A DNA stretch of 64,000 nucleotides from Ianthella basta (taxonomy: Eukaryota > Porifera > Demospongiae > Verongiida > Ianthellidae), in the NCBI GenBank assembly GCA_964019415.1, contig OZ025871.1, positions 11,990,936 to 12,054,935 on the forward strand, in the 5' to 3' direction. Within the stretch, counting starts at the first letter, position 1; each line of letters begins with the position of its first letter. This document shows positions 56,571-64,000 of this stretch, piece after piece. The translations under genes were made by a program, and so were the position numbers. Below the pieces are notes generated by a model, which was not told the origin of the DNA, did not search any database, and saw only the letters and a list, made by a program, of their open reading frames with translations.

Positions 56571-58702
56571 CTAACACTCACTCATGAGACTGGAGTCAAA
56601 ACTGGAGGCGGAGGTCGGCGTGATTGAACGGTCCTCGTCACTGTATGACAAGGTGAGGTCCTCTGAACTTGGGAAGGATTTGAAGGGCTCAAGTTTGGGT
56701 AGCTGTGCAGTCAGCTCGGCTCTGCAAGATGAAAGGGAGGGTAGGGAAAGGGGATAGGATGGGAGAGGAGAGGAGGGGGAAGGGAGGGGGGAGGAAGGAG
56801 GGGACCAAAGAGGGGACGGTTGGGAGTAGAGAGAAGGGAGTGGAGGCGGAAGGAGGACATGGTACGATTAGGCATCACAGTTTCGAACAGTTGCCACCAC
56901 CTACAAGGCACATACATGCATTTGCTAACACAGTAGGTTTGTCACGTCCATACACATTTCAACAAACATGAGGGTCCTCACCGTTCTCTCTCCAAGCTCT
57001 CCAATTCGACTGCCAGCTGTTCCACAGTTGTTTCCGAAGAGCTGCCGGGGGTGGGTGACCGACGCGCAGTGGTATCCTCAGGGGTGGGCTCCTAATGGAG
57101 TGGGGGCGGCGAGTGTGAGAGTTTCAAACAAACCAGTACCACTACACACAGCACATGACATATGTAAAGGACAAATGCTGCAACCTACACTGTGGAGTGG
57201 CTGTTACAAGGAGACACATTGTAATCTACAATGTAATCTGAAATAACTATTCTGTTGTGTTAAGGACTGAGATGCTCAGTGCCATGACAGTAACACAGTG
57301 AACCCTCCTTTCCATATACCCTGAAAGACGCCTCTCAAGTGAGGACACCTTTGAGTCTCACAGCTTCTAGAATAGAGAGGTTCACATTGGCATACATTCC
57401 CTTGCTATGCACGACACAGTGGAGCTAGGAGGGTGGGCTACACATGTGTGTACCTTGCTCTCTCTCTCAATGAGCTCGTGGAGCTGGTTGGCAGTGGAGG
57501 CAGCCGCCGTGCTGACAAGGACTAAGGACTGGAGGTTGGAGTTGAGACGTTCCAACTGGTCTGAAATCACCACTAAGAGGACACTGCAAGAGAGGGGAGC
57601 ATAGGTGAGGAGGGAGTGAGGGGTGAGGGGAGGGGTGTGAGGACTGTGGTATGTGTGAGTGATGTGTGATGGTGAGGTGTGGAGTGAGGGGTGTGGGGAT
57701 AGGTGCGGAGTGAGAGGAGGGGTGTGGAGTGAGAGGAGGGGTGTGGGGTGAGGGGAGGGGTGTGGGGTGAGGGGAGGGGTGTGGGGAGAGGACTGTGGTA
57801 TGTATGAGTGATGTGTGAGGGTGAGGTGCAGAGTGAGGGGAGGGGAGTGGGGTGAGGACTGCAGTATGTATGGGGGAGGTGTGAGGGTGAGGTGTGGAGT
57901 GAGGGGAGGGGAGTGGGGTGAGGACTGCGGTATGTATGAATGAGGTGTGAGGGTGAGGTGCAGAGTGAGGGAAGGGGAGTGGGGTGAGGACTGCAGTATG
58001 TATGGGGGAGGTGTGAGGGTGAGGTGCAGAGTGAGGGGAGGGGAGTGGGGTGAGGACTGCGGTATGTATGAATGAGGTGTGAGGGTGAGGTGCAGAGTGA
58101 GGGAAGGGGAGTGGGGTGAGGACTGCAGTATGTATGGGGGAGGTGTGAGGGTGAGGTGTGGAGTGAGGGGAGGGGAGTAAAGAAAGCACGAGGAGTGGAG
58201 TGCACAATGGAGTACATACTGTAGGTAAGAATGTAGTGCCGTACTGCATGTGGTAGCGGGTGTTCAGTGTGAGTTGGTTGTATTACAGCTGTATAGTGAA
58301 TGGGCAGGCTTACTTTTGTGCCTTGGCCAGTTCCTTGACAAGGTCCTGTGGCTTAGGTGGTTTCTTTGGTCGGAAGAGAGATGGGGCAAAGATGATAGCC
58401 AGGTTCTCTGGGCTCATCAGGTTGGAGGGCTCATTCTGGGCCACTCTGAAGTCAAGAGACAAGAAATGAGTGAGGGGTATAAGGCAGTACCAGAACAGTG
58501 ACACAGCATAGAAGGCTGACAACCTTATATGCCAAGGCCACTCGTGATGGTCAATAGGAGGGGCATACAGTAAGATAGAGATTATGAAGCACCCATACAC
58601 AATACACACACACACACACACGCACACACACACGCACACACACACGGACACACACACACACACACACACATACACACACACACACACACGTACACACCGT
58701 GC

Positions 58703-58734
<32 letters not shown>

Positions 58735-61700
58735 ACAAACACACATGTACACACCGCGCGCACACGCACGCACGCACGCACGCACACACACGCACACACA
58801 CGTACACACCACATGCGCGCACACACACGCACGCACGCTCGCATGCACACACACGCACACACACACACACGTACGTACACACACACACACACACACACAT
58901 GCACACGCACACACACGTACGTACACACACACGTACACACCTTGCAAGATGGAAGACCAGCCTCTCCAATATGCAGTGACTGAGTACAGGCAGTTGAGCA
59001 ATGAGTTGGTGAATGGTGTGCAACTTCTGTGCTGGGTCACTCAGTTCTGTGCACAGCATGAACTCTCGGTAGAGCTCAAAGGTCAGCAAGGGTTGGGGCA
59101 GCTCGTGGAGGAAGGTCTTGATAAGGGAGGCAGCGGCATGGATGTGGTACTCTTCCAGTGGTGTGCCCAGGGGATCTGGGGAGGAGAGGGGAGGGGAGGG
59201 GGTAAGGGAGAAGGAGGGGAGGAGGATGAAGTTAAGCTACACACCATGTACATGCAGTAGATGCACACAATCTTGCAACAGGTTGCAAACTTTGGGCAGT
59301 CGTTACCTAGGATACGGATGTGTGGCCTTATAGTTGTGTACAATTTTGGTTCGTAACCTAGGTAACGACTACCCACAGTTTGGGGACCTATTGCAAGATT
59401 GCATGAGTCTGCTGACACAAAGCTGAAACCTTACCATGGTGAAACGTTACCATGGTAAGCGTCACCATGGTGAAAGGTTACCATGGTGATACATTCAGTT
59501 CAAAGTACTCTACAATGACTACCTACCTTTATCCAAAGCCTCCTTTAGAGCAAGTTTGTTGGAAGGTGAAGGGTTCTTCCGGTAGATACCTTGTGTTAAG
59601 AGACCTGGAGGGAGGGAGAGAGGGAATGAGGAGGCCTCAGCTGAGCACCTTACCAGTTGAGAGAGATAGCATGCTTTGTACAGGTACAGAATACCTGAAC
59701 AGCATTTATCTAGTAAAACAAGTAAGTACATGTTATTATACATACGTAGGCAATTGTAACCAATTCTATAGTGTGCATGTACATCAAAGGGTATACCCCT
59801 CCCCATTCTACCCACACCACTCACCTCCCCTCCCACACCACTCACCTCCCCTCCCGCACCACTCACCTTCCCACCCACACCACTCACCTCCCCACCCACA
59901 CCACTCACCTCCCCTCCCACACCACTCACCGTATGTCTCCACGTGTTGTATCAGTCTCTCCAGAACCACTGGAACACGCACCACTCTTCCTGGTACCAGC
60001 TTCTTCAATGACACTCCAAACTGTGTCTTCTGTTTCACAGTCTGAGCCTGTGTGAGTAAAGCGAAGCAGTAAAACCACTTCCACATGTACACTGGAGCAG
60101 GGGGGGGGGGGGGGGGGTGACACCAATAGCTGTTCTACGATATCTAGCTGACAGACAGACATAGCTCTGTAACAAAGTCAATTGCTGTCTTCTTCAGTGA
60201 AGAGGGCAGATTCGCAACACTACGTTGTTACAACCACACATAAACCCTTTATTGGTAAGTTTAGAAAGGAATCTTCACAGCGTGACCTACGTACACAATC
60301 AAACTTCTTAAACACACTACACACACATTTGTACATGTATGCTACTAAGTGGTGATTGAATAGGGTCTAGTTACATATGTGAGGAGTGCTGCGATGCCTA
60401 ACCTTTATCAGTGCACACTTACTCTCAGTGCCTCTTCTTCGTCGATCGTCTTCAGCTGGTCATTCTGTTTTGGCTTGCACTTTTTGTTCACCTTCTTGTA
60501 GCAGGTCTCATGGCAGGTGTAGGTGCAAACTACAAGCGAGGGGAGGGGAGGGGAGGGGAGGGAAGAGGAGGGGAGAGGAGGGAAGGGGAGGGCAGGGGAG
60601 AGGAGGGGAGGGGAGGGAAGGGGAGGGAAGGAAAGGGAAGGGAAGGGGAGGGAAGGGGAGGGTAGGGGAGGGAAGGGAAGGGAAGGGAAGGGAAGGGGAG
60701 GGGAGGGGAGGGAAGGGAAGGGAAGGGAAGGGGAGGGAAGGGAAGGGAAGGGAAGGGAAGGGAAGGGAAGGGGAGGGGAGGGGAGGTATGTACATATACG
60801 TACTGTACATTCAAACACACACATGCACCTGTGTGGAACACCCACCTCACCACACACAGAACACACTATCAGTCCTTCCCACTCCACCAGTGCCCCTCCC
60901 ACTCATTCAGTGCCCATCCCACTCCACTCCAGGGCCCCTCCCACTCCTCCAGTGCCCCTCCCACTCCTCCACCCCACTCTGCTCCAGTGCCCCTCCCACT
61001 CCTCCACCCCATTCTGCTCCAGGGCCCCTCCCACTCCTCCAGTGCCCCTCCCACTCCTCCATCCCACTCCTCCAGTGCCCCTCCCACTCCTCCATCCCAC
61101 TCCACTCCAGTGCCCCTCCCACTCCACCAGTGTCCCCACTCCTCCACCCCACTCTGCTCCAGGGCCCCTCCCACTCCTCCACCCCACTCTGCTCCAGTGC
61201 CCCTCCCACTCCACTCCAGTACCCCACCCACCCCTTGACTCACCACTACAGACCATCCCAGGTGTCAGGACTGCTATCTGCTTGTCACACAGCTCACACA
61301 CAGTGACGACGTTAAACATCTGCGTCATAAACTGGTGTCCCTTGTGCTCCTGTATCACTCTAGCTTTACTGGCACTGGGCTTGGTCTTCTGGAGGCCAGT
61401 CTTGGTGCGAACCTACAGGGAAGGGAAGGGAGTAGGGGGGGAGAAAAGGAAGGAGTGGGGTAGAAGGGGAAGGGATGAAGGAGAAAGATGTGGTTAGCTG
61501 TTGTAGAGGTAGCTGCATCTACAGTAGCCTCAACTGACAGACTATCCCAATAACAGCAAGTTCAACGCCGTACAAGACAATTACGTACCATTGTCAATGC
61601 CAGAACTGAAATACACGAAGGTGACAATGTTCCAAATGTTAATTGCTACGCTTTTCAACAAATGCAAATTAATCGGAAGCACACACCATATAAAGCAGTG

Positions 61701-62635
61701 ACGGCCGACGAGGCTGAGGCATCCTGCAAACAGTTCATCGATTCTACTACTCAGGGTCAGTTCGTGTTTACACACAGACGGCTATCACACGACTGCGTCA
61801 TAACTTCCATCACCGCTACATCACTCACCGCTGGCACTTGTGAGTATCGCCTCTTGATGTCCCTCTTCTTGCTGCCTTTGGTGTTGCAGAACTCGTCAAG
61901 GAATCCCTTCAGCTGGAGGATGACCACCTGACGGTGACTCTCGTGTAGGCTGTACGTCTTAGAGACGTTCTTGATGATGTGAGTGAACTGCACCACGAGC
62001 TGCTCGAAGGTGGCGCTCAAAGTGTCATGTCCTGTGTCATTGGTACTCAGCTGGGAGTCTGCATCCAAGGAGCCTTCTGCTACAACACTGGGCTGCAGTG
62101 TGTGTGTGTGAGGTGAGGTGGGAGTGAGGGCGCGAGGGTGAAGGAGACGGCATAGGTGTGAAGGTGTGTAGGATGGAGGGTTAGTGACAGAGTGCAGATG
62201 AGGCTTTCTAGGATGCAGAAGTTCTGCAAAGTCACACATCTCAGTTACCTTATGATGATGTACATACGTACATGTGCACAAGTGTGCTAACGTGTGCGTC
62301 ACATGTGTCAACATGGGTGTGTATGTGTGTGAACGTGTGACTACGTATGTGTGGGAAATGTGTATGCAAGTACATGTATTAGAGTGTGTGAATGTACACG
62401 AACATTAGTGCATGTAACTGTGCACGTGTGCATACACTATTATTACCTGAATCTGTAGGGACAGACTGGCGATGATGGAGGTGTGGAATTGCATCATTGC
62501 TATCTTGAAGGCTTCTCCTACTCCTCCATCAGTGCTATCTTGGAGGACGCCCACCTGATGATGGAAGGGGAGGGGGGAGGGGTTGAAAGGGGGAGGGGTG
62601 GGTGGTGGGATCAACACAGAACATGCAGCGGGCAA

Positions 62636-62702
<67 letters not shown>

Positions 62703-63848
62703 GTGTGTGCGTGTGTGTGTGCAACACGTGTGTGCTTGTGTGAGAATGTACATACTCTACAGCTCATTGAACTACGTATGTAGGCTCACCTTCTCCAGTA
62801 AGAACTGGTCAAACTCATCAAGATCTTCCACACACGATATCACTTTCCTCTTGCTGACTGTCAACCTCCTTCCCTCCTGTATCACTCTCGGACACACACT
62901 CACTCGGCTGACGCAATGGTGGTGGGAATACGTCTGACACACTGCAGAGTGGGGGCGGGGCAGGGTGGGAGGAGAGGGGAGAAGCTGAAGTGAGGCGTGT
63001 AGGGGGAAGGTTTGCTTTCTACCCTCGTCTACGTACGTACCATGCAGCATATCGCACAAACGCACATTGAATCAGTCTGAATTGCACGTACGCATGTCAT
63101 ACATACCTTCGCATTTGAGTCCTTGTTTGAGGAAGCCGGTGAAGGCTTTCCCGCACACTACACACAACTGACCGGTCTTGAAGAGATGTGTGTGGAAGAA
63201 GTGAGTGGACACAGCACCTGGGGGAAGATGAGGAGAAGAGTAGAGTGGTACCATCAAGTGCTTACAAATGCACTGGTTCTTGAGTGAGACTGACCTTTAG
63301 CCGTCCACCTGACCCCCTTCTTTGGCTTTGAGCCCCTTTGTCCTTGAGTCTTCTTCTTGGACGATTTAACTGGTGGTTGATTGGGGGATATCGCCCCTGG
63401 CAACGTAGTACTCCGCATATCGTACGGTGTGAGGGGTGGGGACTCTGGGTAGTAGCTTGAGAAAGAGAGGGGCCTGGGAGAAACTGGTCGTCGTTTGACT
63501 TCATCGGCGCTGAGGGGGGTTGGTAGTGAGTTTGTCAGCTCGAGCGACTTTGGATCTGTCGGCAAACAGGACCTGGTATGCATGATCTTCATTGCAGGGT
63601 GTTTGGGGGATTTTTTAGGACGGTCCTTTTTAGCATTTCCTCTACGTAAGGGTGATGGTGGGAGAAGAGCTGGGTCTTCACTGAACGAGCGATCAACCTT
63701 CAGGGGAGCCTCCTTGGGCGGGACATTGGAGTATATATTCTCCGTCAGTGGAATGCTGAAATCTGATAGGCTGTTGCTACGCAACACTCCAGACACGTAA
63801 ATGGGAGTTGTGTTTGGCTGATGTTGATCATTCACCATCTTGGCATAC
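56571..63848 (-). CDS. Myosin-IX-like protein, C-terminal part (two C1 domains plus RhoGAP)
   Basis: Fourteen exons, all in phase: 63848-63295, 63217-63107, 62941-62790, 62554-62447, 62092-61829, 61412-61244, 60529-60423, 60047-59930, 59604-59527, 59175-58941, 58445-58314, 57583-57454, 57091-56982, 56721-56571. They give 805 residues ending SSLMSEC. Order: Ser/Pro-rich linker (1-185), C1 domain 1 (about 188-240; HFFHTH, CVVC, CEVC), helical segment with FLLEK and FLDEF (to 395), C1 domain 2 (about 420-470; H-X12-C-X2-C-X12-C-X2-C-X4-H-X2-C-X7-C), RhoGAP (about 513-660; arginine finger GIYRK, LHELPQPLLTFELY, NLAIIFAPSLF), coiled coil LERLNSNLQ, acidic Ser tail. The linker between the C1 domains and RhoGAP resembles myosin IX, a motor that inactivates Rho. 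The motor exons would be above 64 kb, so a motorless C1-RhoGAP protein is possible. Confidence 0.85.
57290..57395. mobile_element. Short palindromic repeat in an intron
   Basis: CAGTGAACCCTC on the left and GAGAGGTTCACATTG on the right form inverted ends of about 95 bp. The inner AGTGAGGACACC resembles the unit of the 28-kb minisatellite. Confidence 0.4.
57620..58190. repeat. 66-bp minisatellite in a myosin-IX intron
   Basis: GGTGAGGACTGCAGTATGTA recurs at 57851, 57917, 57983, 58049 and 58115, exactly 66 bp apart, with degenerate TGAGGGGAGG units before it. Being a multiple of three, it keeps long frames open without coding. Confidence 0.9.
58600..58940. repeat. Compound CA/CG repeat in the RhoGAP intron
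   Basis: CA runs interrupted by GCACGC and ACGTAC. It directly abuts the donor of the exon ending at 58941. Confidence 0.9.
59270..59408. mobile_element. Palindromic MITE, copy 2
   Basis: Same ends (AATCTTGCAACAGG and TATTGCAAGATTGC) and inner arms (GTCGTTACCTAGGATACG, CCTAGGTAACGACTACCCA) as 49210-49345. It is inserted in a myosin-IX intron. Confidence 0.75.
59430..59494. promoter_or_regulatory. Run of X-box-like sites
   Basis: TTACCATGGTGAA, GTTACCATGGTAAG, GTCACCATGGTGAA and GTTACCATGGTGAT follow each other within 65 bp. They fit the RFX X-box pattern but may equally be a small tandem repeat. Confidence 0.35.
59810..59930. repeat. 20-bp CCACTCACCTCCCCTCCCAC repeat
   Basis: Six tandem units. 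The last one runs into the exon boundary at 59930, so the splice donor (GTGAGT on the minus strand) is part of the repeat unit. Confidence 0.9.
60537..60787. repeat. (GGGA)n/(GGGGA)n purine tract
   Basis: About 250 bp of GGGAA and GGGGA pentamers in the intron that splits C1 domain 2. On the transcribed strand it is a pyrimidine tract next to the acceptor at 60530. Confidence 0.95.
60885..61230. repeat. CCACTCCTCCAGTGCCCCTC minisatellite
   Basis: Imperfect units of about 20 bp repeated some 15 times in the same intron, upstream of the purine tract in transcript order. Confidence 0.9.
62639..62722. repeat. (TG)n microsatellite
   Basis: About 30 TG units followed by CGTGTGTG interruptions, in a myosin-IX intron. 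Confidence 0.95.
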
Positions 63849-64000
63849 CTGCCAGTGTGGGGTGAGGAGGGGAGGAATGGTTTGGTGTAACAGGGGAGTG
63901 CTGAAGGACTGCTCAGTGGAAAACAGAGAAGCACCCTCACTGGTTGAGAAGGAAAGGTGCACTAAACCGCTAAATTATGGCTCACCAACATGCGCGTGCG

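Noticed and set aside
57467-58249. 260-residue frame with HTAVLTPLPSPHS-type repeats
   Set aside because: The 66-bp minisatellite lies in an intron whose flanking exons (57583 and 58314) join in phase.
60386-61497. Gly/Arg/Glu-rich and Pro/Ser-rich frames of 300 residues
   Set aside because: Purine tract and minisatellite in the intron splitting C1 domain 2, antisense to the gene.

Overview
This is eukaryotic, metazoan DNA. Genes are split by short GT-AG introns, intergenic DNA is full of very long (CA)n/(TG)n tracts, and the window holds a LINE, a hAT transposase, fold-back elements and minisatellites. The gene content (lineage-type rhodopsin-like GPCRs in several copies, a myosin-IX-like C1-RhoGAP protein, RNase H1, haspin-type kinase exons) fits an early-branching animal, and I favour a demosponge. 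That organism call is inference from gene style, not a database match.

Layout: 0-7.3 kb is microsatellite-rich, with the end of an unidentified minus-strand gene (647-1097), a cluster of RFX X-box-like sites (1931-2090) and a fold-back element of about 0.96 kb sitting inside a (CA)n tract (4188-5150). A 5'-truncated LINE lies at 7.3-8.9 kb. At 10.4-12.7 kb there is a small unidentified minus-strand gene start and GPCR copy 1. Between 15.0 and 21.9 kb lies a complete seven-exon RNase H1 gene on the minus strand; its last intron of about 4 kb contains one arm of an inverted repeat whose partner is at 13.45 kb. GPCR copy 2 is at 25.1-26.3 kb. From 27.5 to 47.1 kb runs a mosaic of broken, repeated exons: haspin-like kinase exons on both strands, tandem copies of an integrase-type H2C2 zinc-binding exon, and a frameshifted hAT transposase, with exons of an unidentified minus-strand gene at 29.9-33.7 kb. 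Small minus-strand exon sets lie at 47.8-49.8 kb, GPCR copy 3 at 52.6-53.8 kb, and 56.6-63.8 kb is the 14-exon 3' part of a myosin-IX-like gene on the minus strand.

How the parts relate: the three GPCRs are paralogues sharing an almost identical central block, which points to gene conversion, and copies 1 and 2 share a TATA-containing core promoter. The RNase H1 and myosin-IX tail genes are intact in the exons read here, with consistent phases at every junction. The 27-47 kb region looks like repeated unequal duplication of exons plus transposon insertion. Most kinase and H2C2 copies carry stops, frameshifts or deletions, although one H2C2 exon (40494-40709) is fully open with good splice sites. 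All exon boundaries were read by eye from splice motifs and reading phase, and no search was run.
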